Shown piece by piece: positions 32,876 to 41,887 of a stretch of 64,000 nt of DNA (positions are counted from its first letter, which is position 1; each line of letters opens with the position of its first letter). Origin of the DNA: Herbidospora galbida (GTDB lineage: Bacteria; Actinomycetota; Actinomycetes; Streptosporangiales; Streptosporangiaceae). The DNA lies in assembly GCF_005233835.1 (NCBI RefSeq), contig NZ_SZQA01000040.1:1-64000 (forward strand), written 5' to 3'. A program made the translations under genes and the position numbers. The notes below the pieces were generated by a model. The model did no database searches. It saw only the letters and a program-made list of their open reading frames with translations, and had not been told where the DNA came from.

Positions 32876-33565
32876 TCAGGCGTGGGCGACGAGCCAGTCG
32901 GCCACCGCTCCCGGCGCGACCACCTGGTGCAGGTGGTCGCCCGGGATCCGGGTCACCGGCCAGCCCCGCTCGTCGGCCTCCTTGGCCGTGCGGCCGTAGG
33001 GGCCGCTGAACCACAGGTACGCCCCGCGCACGTGGTCCCACGTGTGCGGGACGGGGATGTGCTGGCTGTAGTAGAGCAGCGGCAGGCGCGGCTGCTCGGC
33101 CACGATCTCGTCGCGGGTGCGCCGGTCGGGGACCAGCGCCGACACCATCTCCTCGGGCCACCAGTCGGTCCAGCGGGGCAGCAGGCCGTTCTCGTCGGCC
33201 ATCGCGCCCAGGAACGTCAGATGGTCCGATTCGGCCGCCGGGATCGAGCCGCGCCGGGGCGGGAGGGCGGCGTCCACGAACAGCACCGCCGTCACCTGGC
33301 CGCGCAGGCGTTCGGCGACGAGGGGGACGTACAGGCCGGCGTTGCTGTGGGCCACCACGACCACCGGGCCGTCGGGGGCCGACACGGACACCTGGTCGAC
33401 CACGCGCGGCCAGTAGGGCGGCGGGCCCGCCGTCACCTCGGTCAGCGAGGGGACCACGGCGCGGCGGCCGCGGGCGCGGAGCTCGGCCGCCACCGGGGTC
33501 CACGTGGACGGTCCGACCGCGGGGCTGTGCACGAGGAGGAAGGTGGCGTCCATGGGCACCAGCAT
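32876..33565 (-). CDS. Alpha/beta hydrolase
   Basis: 229 residues (start MLVPMDATFLLVHSP; the ATG at 33553 is an equally good start). It is a short alpha/beta hydrolase with the nucleophile elbow VVAHSNAGLY (Ser in HSNAG), and later acid/base candidates D in PGDHL and the neighbouring H (IPGDHLHQVV). No signal peptide. Substrate unknown; the HSNAG elbow resembles small esterases found near regulatory genes. It is 52 bases downstream of the MocR regulator gene on the same strand and might be cotranscribed with it. Confidence 0.85.
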   Translation of the reverse strand: MLVPMDATFLLVHSPAVGPSTWTPVAAELRARGRRAVVPSLTEVTAGPPPYWPRVVDQVSVSAPDGPVVVVAHSNAGLYVPLVAERLRGQVTAVLFVDAALPPRRGSIPAAESDHLTFLGAMADENGLLPRWTDWWPEEMVSALVPDRRTRDEIVAEQPRLPLLYYSQHIPVPHTWDHVRGAYLWFSGPYGRTAKEADERGWPVTRIPGDHLHQVVAPGAVADWLVAHA

Positions 33566-33617
33566 TCACCCGTCGCGCCGATTTTGGGTGGCTTGTCCGC
33601 TGCCCGTGAACAATCTT

Positions 33618-35063
33618 CTAGACCACGAGGGTGGGCAGCGCCGGCCGGCGGCGGGCGCCGTTGTAGTCGTGCCACGCCGATTTGAGGCCCTCGACGCAGC
33701 GGGTCAGCTCGGCCTCGGGATGCACGAACGGCAGGCGCAGCATGACCTCGTAGCCGGTCCCGGCCGGGTCGAAGGCCGTGCCGGGCGGCACCGCGACCCG
33801 GTGCCGGGCCGTGAGCTGCGCGAACGCGCCCGCGTCGCCCCTCGGCAGGCGCACCCACAGCGTCTGCCCGCCCGCCACCGGCCGGGCCGACCACTCGGGC
33901 AGGTGCTCGCGCAGCAGTGACAGGAGGTGGTCGTGGCGGCGCTTCAGCACCGCCAGCCGGGCCCGCCGCACCTCGTCGGCCCGGTCGAGCAGGATCACCG
34001 CCGCGAGCTGGCCGACGGCGTCGCCGCCCAAGTCGTGGATGGCCCGCCGCCGGGCCAGGCGGGAGATCACCGGGGCCGCCGCCCTGATCCAGCCGACCCG
34101 CAGGCCGCCCCACACCAGCTTGCTGAGCGACCCCACCGTCAAAACCTGCTCGCCCCGGGCGTAGGCGGCCAGCGGCAGCGGCCGCTCGCCGTCGAAGCAC
34201 AGCTCGGCCGGGACCGCGTCGTCGATCACCGGCACGTCGGCCTCCTCGGCCCACGCCACCAGCCGGCGCCGGGCCGGCGGCGGCATCACCCGTCCGGTGG
34301 GGTTGTGCGCGGTCGGGATCGTGTACGCCAACGCGGGCCGCACCGGCGCCGACCGTCCCCGGGGCTTCAGGACGCCCCATTCGTGCAGCTCGTCGAGGTC
34401 GCAGGCGTCGATCCTGGCCCCGGCGTCGAGCAGGATCTCCGAGGCCCCGGTGTAGGTCGGCGACTCCACGCGGACCGTGTCGCCGGGGGCGACGAACTGG
34501 CTCGCCAGCAGGGAGATCGCCTGCTGGCCGCCGTTGGTGGCGAGGATCTCCCCGGGCTCGGTCGGCACGCCGAGCCGGGTGAAGTGGCGGGCCACCGCGC
34601 GCCGGAACTCCGGCAGCCCGGCCGGGTGGTAGCCGATGTCATGGGGCAGCCGCGTCGCCGCCTCCTGGTAGGCCTCGACCAGCTCCGGCGGCGGCTCGAC
34701 CGGGGCCGCGCAGGTCAGCAGGGTCACCCCGTCGGGCGGATCGAGCACGTGCAGCAGCAGCGGGTTGGTCCCGGCACCGGACGACCGGCTGACCGGCAGC
34801 TCCGCCTCGGCCACGCGCGTGCCGCTGCCCTGCCGCCGCACCAGGCGGCCCTCCTGCTGGAGCAGCTCGTACGCCGAGACGACCGTCCCCCGCCCGACCG
34901 CCAGCCGCCGGGCCAGCACCCGATCGGGCGGCAGCGGGGAGCCGGGGGCGAGCACCCCGTCGTCGATGAGGCCGCGTAATCGGGCGGCCAGCAGGAGATA
35001 GAGCGGGCCCCGCCCGGACGCCCAGCGCCCGAGCCAGCCGACGAGACGATCCTCCTCCGTCAT
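33618..35063 (-). CDS. MocR-family regulator (GntR helix-turn-helix fused to aminotransferase-like domain)
   Basis: 481 residues. Residues about 15-85 are a GntR-type winged helix (GSPLPPDRVLARRLAVGRGT, VVSAYELLQQEGRLVRRQGSG). Residues about 110-460 form a type I aminotransferase fold: NGGQQAISLLA, the PTAHNPTG substrate/PLP loop, DDAVPAELCF, and the PLP lysine in SLSKLVWGGLRVGW. MocR regulators use PLP as effector and control PLP or amino-acid genes. Divergent from a Cys/Met PLP enzyme gene, with a perfect inverted repeat in between, so it probably regulates that gene. ATG at 35063. Confidence 0.93.
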   Translation of the reverse strand: MTEEDRLVGWLGRWASGRGPLYLLLAARLRGLIDDGVLAPGSPLPPDRVLARRLAVGRGTVVSAYELLQQEGRLVRRQGSGTRVAEAELPVSRSSGAGTNPLLLHVLDPPDGVTLLTCAAPVEPPPELVEAYQEAATRLPHDIGYHPAGLPEFRRAVARHFTRLGVPTEPGEILATNGGQQAISLLASQFVAPGDTVRVESPTYTGASEILLDAGARIDACDLDELHEWGVLKPRGRSAPVRPALAYTIPTAHNPTGRVMPPPARRRLVAWAEEADVPVIDDAVPAELCFDGERPLPLAAYARGEQVLTVGSLSKLVWGGLRVGWIRAAAPVISRLARRRAIHDLGGDAVGQLAAVILLDRADEVRRARLAVLKRRHDHLLSLLREHLPEWSARPVAGGQTLWVRLPRGDAGAFAQLTARHRVAVPPGTAFDPAGTGYEVMLRLPFVHPEAELTRCVEGLKSAWHDYNGARRRPALPTLVV

Positions 35064-35092
35064 GCCGACATCGTGACATTGGATCGGGATGC

Positions 35093-35116
35093 GAGCCAAT
35101 TCACCGTGATTGGCTC
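35093..35116. promoter_or_regulatory. Inverted repeat operator between MocR and the Cys/Met PLP enzyme genes
   Basis: GAGCCAAT (35093-35100) and ATTGGCTC (35109-35116) are perfect arms around an 8-base centre. Extra half-sites ATTGG (35078-35082) and CCAAC (35118-35122) flank it, giving regularly repeated ATTGG-type elements as in other MocR target regions. Confidence 0.7.
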
Positions 35117-35152
35117 TCCAACCAGTCCGCGCGAACCGTCATCCTTAGCTGT

Positions 35153-36334
35153 GTGACTGATTTGCGACCGGATACACGAGTTGTCCACCTTCCCAAGGTT
35201 CAGCCAGAAGGTAGCGCGCCGATCTCGACGCCGATCTACCAGACCTCCGGGTTCCTGTTCGACGACCCGGCCGTGTTCGCCGACGGCATGGACCGCCCCG
35301 ACGGAGCCTTCGTCTACGGCCGCTACTCCAACCCGACCACTCGGGTGTTCGAGGAGGCCGTCGCCGGTCTGGAGGGCGGCGTCGCCGCCGTCGCCGCCGC
35401 GACCGGCATGGGCGCGATCAACACCATCTTCCTGGCCCTGCTCAGCCCCGGCGACCACGTGGTCGCGCAGCACTCCCTGTACGGGGGCACCGGCCACATG
35501 CTGGAAGAACTGGAGGCCAGATTCGGGATCTCGGTCACGTACGTGGCCGAGGACGACCCCGAGGCGGCCCGCGCGGCCTTCCGCCCGGAGACGAGATTCC
35601 TCTACCTGGAGACCATCGCCAACCCGATGACCCAGGTCGCCGACCTGCCCGGCATGTGCGCGGCGGCCCGCGAGGCCGGCGTCCCGGTGATCGTCGACAA
35701 CACCTTCGCCTCGCCGATCGTGTGCCGGCCCATCGAGCACGGCGCCTCGATCGTCGTCCACTCCTCGACCAAGTACCTGTCGGGCCACGCCGACATCGTC
35801 GGCGGCATCTCCGTCTTCGCCGACCACGAGTTGCACCGCAAGGTGTGGAAGTTCCACTGCGGCCTCGGCGCGGCCCCCGACCCCTTCGCGTCGTGGCTGT
35901 CGCTGCGCGGCCTCCAGACCCTGCCGCTCCGGATGGCCCGCCACAACGAGAACGCCCGCATCATGGCGGCCCGCTTCGCCGAGCACCCGGCCGTGGCGGC
36001 GGTCCACTGGCCCGGCCTGCCCACCCACAAGTCCCACGCCCTGGCGACCAAGCTGCTGCCCGACTTCGGCGGGGTGTTCTCCATCGACCTCGCGGGCGGG
36101 CGGGAAGCCGGGGTGCGCTTCATGAAGTCGCTCAAGGTGGCGCTGCTCGCGCCCTCGCTGGGCGGCGTCGAGACGCTGGTCCTGCACCCGGCGTCCACGT
36201 CTCACCGCTCGGTCTCGGACGCGGCGCTGGCGGCGGCCGGGATCAACCCCGGCACGGTCAGGATCGCGGTCGGCATCGAACACCCCGAGGACCTGTGGGC
36301 CGACTTCGCCCAGGCTCTCGACCCTGCGCGATGA
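35153..36334 (+). CDS. Cys/Met metabolism PLP-dependent lyase (methionine or cystathionine gamma-lyase type)
   Basis: 393 residues from the GTG at 35153. It is a full-length member of the cystathionine gamma-synthase/lyase family: TPIYQTSGFLFDD, GRYSNPTTRVFEE, SPGDHVVAQHSLYGGTGHM (the Tyr that stacks on PLP), VDNTFASP, and the PLP lysine in SSTKYLSGHADIVGG. The end VLHPASTSHRSVSDAAL and a GTVRIAVGIEHPEDL motif are typical of methionine/homocysteine lyases. Without biochemical data the exact substrate is open. Divergent from a MocR gene and followed after 8 bases by a threonine dehydratase gene; both could yield 2-oxobutyrate. Confidence 0.9.
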   Translation: MTDLRPDTRVVHLPKVQPEGSAPISTPIYQTSGFLFDDPAVFADGMDRPDGAFVYGRYSNPTTRVFEEAVAGLEGGVAAVAAATGMGAINTIFLALLSPGDHVVAQHSLYGGTGHMLEELEARFGISVTYVAEDDPEAARAAFRPETRFLYLETIANPMTQVADLPGMCAAAREAGVPVIVDNTFASPIVCRPIEHGASIVVHSSTKYLSGHADIVGGISVFADHELHRKVWKFHCGLGAAPDPFASWLSLRGLQTLPLRMARHNENARIMAARFAEHPAVAAVHWPGLPTHKSHALATKLLPDFGGVFSIDLAGGREAGVRFMKSLKVALLAPSLGGVETLVLHPASTSHRSVSDAALAAAGINPGTVRIAVGIEHPEDLWADFAQALDPAR

Positions 36335-36341
36335 TGGGCCG

Positions 36342-37241
36342 ATGAGGCTCACGCGCGACGAAGTGATCGACGCCGCTTCGGCGATCGGCGGGCGCGTCAG
36401 GCGCACGCCGGTCGCCGAGGCCGCCCCCGGTGTCTGGCTCAAGCTGGAGTGCCTCCAGCACTCGGGCTCGTTCAAGGTCAGGGGCGCCTTCAACCGGATC
36501 CTCGCCGCCGACCTCCCGGCGGCCGGGGTGATCGCCGCCAGCGGCGGCAACCACGGGCTGGCGGTGGCGTATGCGGCGCGGGCGCTGGGGATCAGGGCGG
36601 AGATCTTCGTCCCGGAGGTCTGCGCGGCGGTCAAGATCGCCGGCCTGCGCGCACTCGGCGCCGAGGTCGTGGTGACCGGCGCCATCTACGCCGACGCCCT
36701 CGACGCCTCCCGCAAGCGCGCCGCCGAGACGGGCGCGCTGGAACTGCACGCGTACGACCAGCGCGAGGTCGTCGCCGGCCAGGGGACCCTCGCCCTCGAA
36801 CTGGAGGAGCAGATCCCCGGCCTCGACACGATCGTGGTCGCGGCGGGCGGCGGCGGCCTGGCCGGGGGAGTGCGGGCGGCCTTCGGCGGCGAGGTCGTGG
36901 TGGTCGAACCGGAACTCATCCCGACGATCCACGAGGCACTGTCCGCGAGGCAGCCCGTGCAGGTGAACGTGTCCGGCGTGGGCGCCGACGCCCTGGGGGC
37001 CAGCCGGGCGGGCCAGATCGCGCTGGACGTGCTGCAGGACCGGGCGACGAGCGTGCTGGTGACCGACGAGGCGATCATCGAGGCCCGCCGGACCCTGTGG
37101 CGAGACCACCGCATCGCGGCCGAACACGCGGGCGCGGCCGCCTACGCGGCCCTGCTCTCCGGTGCATGGGAACCCGCGCCCGGCACCACGACGGCGATCG
37201 TGGTGTGCGGCTCGAACACCGACCCGGCGACCCTGGCCTGA
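36342..37241 (+). CDS. Threonine/serine dehydratase-like PLP enzyme
   Basis: 299 residues. Fold type II PLP enzyme: KLECLQHSGSFKVRGAFNRI with the PLP lysine in SFKVRGA, ASGGNHGLAVAYAARALG, the phosphate loop AAGGGGLAGG, and VVCGSNTD at the C-terminus. There is no ACT regulatory domain, so it is a catabolic or serine-racemase-like member, not the biosynthetic IlvA. It starts 8 bases after the gamma-lyase gene stop, so the two form an operon likely under the divergent MocR regulator. Confidence 0.88.
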   Translation: MRLTRDEVIDAASAIGGRVRRTPVAEAAPGVWLKLECLQHSGSFKVRGAFNRILAADLPAAGVIAASGGNHGLAVAYAARALGIRAEIFVPEVCAAVKIAGLRALGAEVVVTGAIYADALDASRKRAAETGALELHAYDQREVVAGQGTLALELEEQIPGLDTIVVAAGGGGLAGGVRAAFGGEVVVVEPELIPTIHEALSARQPVQVNVSGVGADALGASRAGQIALDVLQDRATSVLVTDEAIIEARRTLWRDHRIAAEHAGAAAYAALLSGAWEPAPGTTTAIVVCGSNTDPATLA

Positions 37242-37310
37242 CCCACAGCCCGGGGCCGATCTCCCCCGGGCGGGTCCTCGTCGTCGCGGCGCGAGGTGGC
37301 GCGGCCGGTT

Positions 37311-37380
37311 GGCGCCGGTTGCGGTGGGAGGGCACTGCGGTGGGCGGGGCCGCTGTCGGCGGGGCCGTAACGGAGGAAGG
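37311..37380 (-). repeat. Dispersed intergenic repeat, copy B
   Basis: Read on the minus strand it carries CTTCCTCCGTTACGGCCCC, GCCCCGCCCACCGC and GGCGCC blocks, matching the copies at 28163-28222 and 52191-52263. Confidence 0.6.
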
Positions 37381-37386
37381 GACCTC

Positions 37387-37430
37387 CCGGTCACCCCCGG
37401 CGGAGTCCTTGTCGCGACGGGGGTGACCGG
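37387..37430. terminator. Bidirectional hairpin between threonine dehydratase and panB genes
   Basis: Perfect 13-base arms CCGGTCACCCCCG (37387-37399) and CGGGGGTGACCGG (37418-37430), 18-base loop, only 5 bases beyond the panB stop. Likely terminator for both convergent units. Confidence 0.8.
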
Positions 37431-37435
37431 TGAGG

Positions 37436-38260
37436 TTAGCTGTAGCTGTGCTCCTTGGCCGGGAAGGCGCCGGAGCTCACTTCATCGGCGAAGGCGCGGA
37501 CGGCGCGGTCCATCTCGCCGTGGAGGTCGAAGTACTTCTTCACGAACTTCGCCGGGCGTTCGGTCAGGCCCATCAGGTCCTGCCAGACCAGCACCTGGGC
37601 GTCGGTGCCGGGGCCGGCGCCGATGCCGATCGTCGGGATCGACAGGGCGGCGGTCACGCGGTCGGCCAGGTCGGTCGGGACGCATTCGAGCACGAGGGAG
37701 AAGGCTCCGGCGTGTTCGAGGGCCTTGGCGTCGGCCATCAGTTCCTCGCCCGACTGGCCCCGGCCCTGGACGCGGTAGCCGCCGAACGCGTTGACCGACT
37801 GCGGGGTCAGGCCGAGGTGGCCCATGACCGGGATGCCGGCCGACACCAGGGCTTCGACCTGAGGGAGGACCCGGTGGCCGCCCTCGAGTTTGACCGCGTG
37901 GGCGCCGGCCTCCTTCATGAAGCGGGCTGCGGTCTCCAGGGCCTGCGCGGGGCTGGCCTGGTAGGAGCCGAAGGGGAGGTCGGCGACGACGAGGGCGCGG
38001 GATGAGCCCCGGACCACCGCCGCCGTCAGCGGGATGAGGTCGTCGACCGTGACCGGCAGGGTCGAGTCGTAGCCGTAGACGACCATCGCGGCCGAGTCGC
38101 CGACGAGCATGACCGGGATGCCGGCGTCGTCGAAGACGCGGGCGGTCATGGCGTCGTAGGCCGTCACCATCGGCCACTTCTCGCCGCTCGACTTGGCTGC
38201 CTGGATGTCGCGTACGGTCACCCGGCGGCCGGCGGCCCCACCGTAAAGTGCAGAGGACAT
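37436..38260 (-). CDS. panB: 3-methyl-2-oxobutanoate hydroxymethyltransferase (ketopantoate synthesis)
   Basis: 274 residues. It transfers a hydroxymethyl group from 5,10-methylene-tetrahydrofolate to alpha-ketoisovalerate, the first step of pantothenate and coenzyme A synthesis. Seen are [29 protein letters not shown] in pieces ([22 protein letters not shown]), [33 protein letters not shown] and the C-terminal [18 protein letters not shown]. The metal-binding Asp and Glu are in place. ATG at 38260 behind AGGAGGTAG. Confidence 0.96.
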   Translation of the reverse strand: MSSALYGGAAGRRVTVRDIQAAKSSGEKWPMVTAYDAMTARVFDDAGIPVMLVGDSAAMVVYGYDSTLPVTVDDLIPLTAAVVRGSSRALVVADLPFGSYQASPAQALETAARFMKEAGAHAVKLEGGHRVLPQVEALVSAGIPVMGHLGLTPQSVNAFGGYRVQGRGQSGEELMADAKALEHAGAFSLVLECVPTDLADRVTAALSIPTIGIGAGPGTDAQVLVWQDLMGLTERPAKFVKKYFDLHGEMDRAVRAFADEVSSGAFPAKEHSYS

Positions 38261-38304
38261 GGCTACCTCCTGGTCTCGTGGCGCCCCTGTGGCGTCCCCG
38301 GACA

Positions 38305-38324
38305 GTCGCATCATCGCATGCGAC
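38305..38324. promoter_or_regulatory. Inverted repeat between panB and an MFS gene
   Basis: GTCGCAT (38305-38311) and ATGCGAC (38318-38324), perfect arms around 6 bases, in the 153-base gap between two divergent genes. A possible operator; no local regulator gene matches it. Confidence 0.4.
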
Positions 38325-38413
38325 TTCGGGATAGAACACCCCGCCCACTACCCGTAATCCGGTTCTGTCAGAAGCCGACCGCTTGGCACAATGCCATGCG
38401 GAGGTTGTAAGTA

Positions 38414-39607
38414 ATGAAAACGGCGATTGAACCTTACCGGAGGCTCTTCGAGCTTCCGGGAGTCCCCTCTCTGGTGCTACTCGGGCTGCTGACGCGCATC
38501 CCGGCGACCGCGACCGGGCTGGTCCTGTGGCTGCACGCGGCCGACACGTTGAAGGTCTCCGGGCTGCAGGCGGGTGTGGTGAGCGCGGCCTCGACCGTCG
38601 GCATCGCGGTGGGCTCGCCGTTGCTCGGGAGGGTGGTCGACCGGCGGGGCGTCCGGCCGGTCGTGCTGGTGACGACGCTGGTCCAGGTGGTGTTCTGGCT
38701 GGTGGCGCCCGCGCTGCCCTTCGAGGCGCTGGTGCCGGCGGTGTTCGTGGGCGGTCTGCTCATGCTGCCGGTGTTCGGGCTGATCCGGCAGTGCATGGCG
38801 GCGACGGTGCCGAAGGACCGGCACCGGACCGGGTTCGCGCTCGACTCGATGTGCGTCGAGCTGTCGTACATGGTCGGGCCGGCCGTCGGCGCCGCCTCGG
38901 TGAGCCTGCTGTCGAGCGCGGTGGCGATGCGGGCCATCGGGGTCGGGTTCGCGCTGGCCGGGCTGGGGCTCTACCTGCTCGACCCGGCGAGCCGGTCGGC
39001 CGAGGAACTGGCCGAGGGGGACGGCGAGAAGGTGCCGACGCGGGCCTGGCTGAACGTGCGGGTGCTGACGATCTTCGGGGTGACCTCCGCGCTGACCTTC
39101 GTGCTGACCGCGACCGACCTGGCGATCGTCGCCACCCTCCAGCGCTCCGGCGACACCGCCTGGATCGGGCTGGTCATCGGCCTGTGGTGCTTCGCCTCGC
39201 TCGTCGGGGGGTTCGTCTACGGCGTGCTGCCGCGCGGGTTCTCGCCCCTGGTCATGATCGGCGGGCTGTGCGCGCTGACCATCCCGGTCGGATTCGTCGG
39301 GGGCGGCTGGTGGTGGCTGATCCCGGCGCTGATCCCCGGCGGCCTCCTCTGCGCGCCGTCGCTGTCGACGACGGTCGACTACGTCACCAAATCGGTCCCG
39401 GCCGCCGCGCGCGGGGAATCGATGGGCATGCACGGGACGTTCCTCACCATCGGCGTCTCCTCGGCCGGTCCGGTGGCCGGTCTGTTCATCGACGGGTGGG
39501 GCCCGAACTGGGCGTTCACCGGGGCGGGCATCATCGGGCTGGCGCTGGTGCTGATCGCGGTGCCGTTCTGGCGGCTCACTCCGCAACCCGTCAAGGTCCC
39601 CGCCTAG
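38414..39607 (+). CDS. MFS transporter, 12 membrane segments
   Basis: 397 residues with about twelve hydrophobic helices split by a basic central loop (about 195-212, SRSAEELAEGDGEKVPTRAW). The A-motif between helices 2 and 3 reads GSPLLGRVVDRRGVRP. Homologues of this compact type are annotated as drug or sugar-type major facilitator permeases. Substrate unknown. Its stop lies just before the operator of the next exporter gene, so the two genes are probably separate transcription units. Confidence 0.88.
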   Translation: MKTAIEPYRRLFELPGVPSLVLLGLLTRIPATATGLVLWLHAADTLKVSGLQAGVVSAASTVGIAVGSPLLGRVVDRRGVRPVVLVTTLVQVVFWLVAPALPFEALVPAVFVGGLLMLPVFGLIRQCMAATVPKDRHRTGFALDSMCVELSYMVGPAVGAASVSLLSSAVAMRAIGVGFALAGLGLYLLDPASRSAEELAEGDGEKVPTRAWLNVRVLTIFGVTSALTFVLTATDLAIVATLQRSGDTAWIGLVIGLWCFASLVGGFVYGVLPRGFSPLVMIGGLCALTIPVGFVGGGWWWLIPALIPGGLLCAPSLSTTVDYVTKSVPAAARGESMGMHGTFLTIGVSSAGPVAGLFIDGWGPNWAFTGAGIIGLALVLIAVPFWRLTPQPVKVPA

Positions 39608-39682
39608 TTTTCGAAACGAGACCGTTGCGTATCGTTATTCGACGGGTGTACCTTTCGATACGAAACGACATCGTATCGAAAG
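39608..39682. promoter_or_regulatory. TetR-type operator upstream of the DHA2 exporter gene
   Basis: Main site: CTTTCGATACGA (39652-39663) and TCGTATCGAAAG (39671-39682), perfect 12-base arms around 7 bases. A second, weaker site lies upstream: TTTTCGAAACGA (39608-39619) with CGTATCG (39628-39634). The pair sits just ahead of the GTG at 39698, so a bound repressor would block transcription. The TetR gene after the exporter gene is the obvious binder. Confidence 0.8.
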
Positions 39683-39697
39683 TTATCGGGGGCATCC

Positions 39698-41254
39698 GTG
39701 GATGCACACTCGGGACACCCGCGCCGCTGGCAGATCCTCGGCGTGATGGTGTTCTCGCTGCTCGCGGTGGTGCTCGACCAGACGATCCTGAACGTGGCGA
39801 TCAAGACGATCGCCGATCCCGTTCACGGTCTGGGCGCCACCCAGAGCGAGCTCGAATGGGCCATGAACTCCTACACCCTGGCGTTCGCCGGTCTGTTGTT
39901 CACCTTCGGCGTGCTGGGCGACCGGCTCGGCCGCAAGCGCATGCTGATGGCGGGCATGGCGCTGTTCCTGCTGGCCTCGGTGGCCAGCGGGTACGCGCAG
40001 GACCCCAACCAGCTGATCGCCGCCAGGGCCCTCATGGGCATCGGGGGCGCGGCGATCATGCCGGCCACTCTGGCGATCATCTCCAACGTCTTCCCCTTCC
40101 ACGAGCGCGGCCGCGCCATCGGTATCTGGGCGGCCGGGGTCGGCATCGCCGTCGCCATCGGCCCCATCACCGGCGGTCTTCTCCTCGAGCACTTCTGGTG
40201 GGGTTCGGTCTTCCTCGTCAACGTGCCGATCGTGCTGGTCGGGCTGGTCCTCAACGCCATCCTGGTGCCCGACTCGAAGGACCCGCACAAGGCGAAGCTC
40301 GACCCGATCGGCGTGGTCCTGTCGATCCTCGGCCTGATCTCGCTCGTCTACGGCATCGTCCGGATCAGCGACCTCGGCACCGTCGTCGACGTGACCGTCA
40401 TCGTGCCGGTCGCGGTCGGCGTGGCGATCCTCGCGGGGTTCGTCTGGTACGAGTCCCGCACCGACCACCCGGCCTTCGACGTCCGCCACTTCCGCAACCC
40501 GGCCTTCTCCACCGCGATCACCACGGTCGGCCTGACCTTCTTCTCGGCCATCGGCGTGATGTTCTTCATGGCCTTCTACTGGCAGATCGTCCGCGGCTAC
40601 TCCCCGCTGCAGTCGGGCGCGCTCGTGCTGCCCTTCGCCGCCGGACAGCTGCTCTTCTCCCCGCGCAGCGCCGCCATGGTCGAGCGCTACGGCGCCAAGC
40701 TCGTCGGCACCGTCGCGATGAGCGTGATCACGGTGGTGCTGGGCGCCTACGTCTTCGTCGGCGTCGACACCCCCATCTGGATCCTGCTCGTGCTCGGCTT
40801 CGTCCAGGGCGGCGCGATGGCCAACATCCTGCCGCCCGCGACCACGGCCATCATGAACGCGCTGCCGCGCGAGAAGGCCGGTGTCGGCTCCTCGATGAGC
40901 AACGTGTTCCGCCAGGTCGGCTCGTGCCTCGGCATCGCGGTCCTGGGCGCGATCCTGTCGGCCAGCTACCGCAACGACATGGAGGGCGTGGCCGCCGCGC
41001 TCCCCGGCGACGTGGGCCACGTGGCCCAGGAGTCGATCGCCGGCGCGGCCGGGGTCGCCTCGGCCCTCGGCCCGCAGGGGACCACGCTGCTGCACGCCGC
41101 CAACGACGCGTTCGTCACGGGCGTCCACTGGGCGTCGGGCGGGGCCGCGCTGATGACCCTGATCGGCGTCTTCGTGGTGGCCCGCTGGATGCCCGGGAAG
41201 TCGGCGCCCACGGTCATCCCGGACCTGGTGAAGGCCGAAAGCGCCGTAGGATAA
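39698..41254 (+). CDS. DHA2-family (EmrB/QacA) drug exporter, 14 membrane segments
   Basis: 518 residues from the GTG at 39698. Motifs: VVLDQTILNVAIKTI (D1-type signature in helix 1), GVLGDRLGRKRMLM (motif A), RALMGIGGAAIMPATLAIIS, and AVAIGPITGGLLLEHFWW (motif C, drug antiporters). About fourteen hydrophobic helices are countable. It should export toxic compounds by proton antiport at the membrane. It precedes a TetR gene with a 9-base gap, and an operator lies in front of both, giving a self-regulated efflux operon. Confidence 0.95.
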   Translation: MDAHSGHPRRWQILGVMVFSLLAVVLDQTILNVAIKTIADPVHGLGATQSELEWAMNSYTLAFAGLLFTFGVLGDRLGRKRMLMAGMALFLLASVASGYAQDPNQLIAARALMGIGGAAIMPATLAIISNVFPFHERGRAIGIWAAGVGIAVAIGPITGGLLLEHFWWGSVFLVNVPIVLVGLVLNAILVPDSKDPHKAKLDPIGVVLSILGLISLVYGIVRISDLGTVVDVTVIVPVAVGVAILAGFVWYESRTDHPAFDVRHFRNPAFSTAITTVGLTFFSAIGVMFFMAFYWQIVRGYSPLQSGALVLPFAAGQLLFSPRSAAMVERYGAKLVGTVAMSVITVVLGAYVFVGVDTPIWILLVLGFVQGGAMANILPPATTAIMNALPREKAGVGSSMSNVFRQVGSCLGIAVLGAILSASYRNDMEGVAAALPGDVGHVAQESIAGAAGVASALGPQGTTLLHAANDAFVTGVHWASGGAALMTLIGVFVVARWMPGKSAPTVIPDLVKAESAVG

Positions 41255-41263
41255 AAGACTGCC

Positions 41264-41887
41264 ATGACGACCATTCAGGAATCCGCGGGGCGGGGGCGCC
41301 CCCGCAGCGAGCGCGCCGAGAAGGCGATCGTCGACGCCACCCTCGACATGATCGGTGAGGGCGTCACGGTGTCGGAGCTGTCGATCGAGGCGGTCGCCAA
41401 CCGCGCCGGGGTCGGCAAGACGACGATCTACCGGCGCTGGGCGAACAAGGAAGACCTGGTGGTCGACTCGCTGGCCACGCTCCGGCTGCCCATGCCGGAG
41501 CCCGGCGGCACCGACGTGCGGGCCGACCTGATCGAATACCTGGAGGTCATGCGGTCGGAGTCGAGCGAGCTGCGGAACCGGTGCATCACCAACATCGCGC
41601 TCAACGAGGCCGACCGCTTCCCCGACCTCTACCGCCGGTTCCGCGAACTCGTCATCGAGCCGCGCCGCGAGGCCTTCAGGCAGGTCCTGCGGCGCGGCGT
41701 GGCCACCGGCGAGCTCCGCCCCGACCTCGACGTCGAGGTGGCGATGTCGATGCTGATCGGCGCGATGCTCTTCCACACGAAGATGTCGGGCCCGGCCTAC
41801 CCGGTGCCCGACGACCTCGCGGTGCGGCTCGTCGACGAGGCGCTGCGCGGCTTCCGCTACGACGTCACCCGGAACGTGGCGTCCTGA
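41264..41887 (+). CDS. TetR-family repressor of the exporter operon
   Basis: 207 residues. The N-terminal helix-turn-helix is clear: SERAEKAIVDATLDMIGEGV, then IEAVANRAGVGKTTIYRRWANKEDL (read as IEAVANRAGVGKTTI and YRRWANKEDLV). The C-terminal ligand domain is of the TetR_C type found with efflux genes. It is 9 bases behind the DHA2 exporter gene. The near-perfect palindrome before that gene is its probable binding site. Its 3' end overlaps the convergent glycosidase gene by 31 bases. Confidence 0.94.
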   Translation: MTTIQESAGRGRPRSERAEKAIVDATLDMIGEGVTVSELSIEAVANRAGVGKTTIYRRWANKEDLVVDSLATLRLPMPEPGGTDVRADLIEYLEVMRSESSELRNRCITNIALNEADRFPDLYRRFRELVIEPRREAFRQVLRRGVATGELRPDLDVEVAMSMLIGAMLFHTKMSGPAYPVPDDLAVRLVDEALRGFRYDVTRNVAS

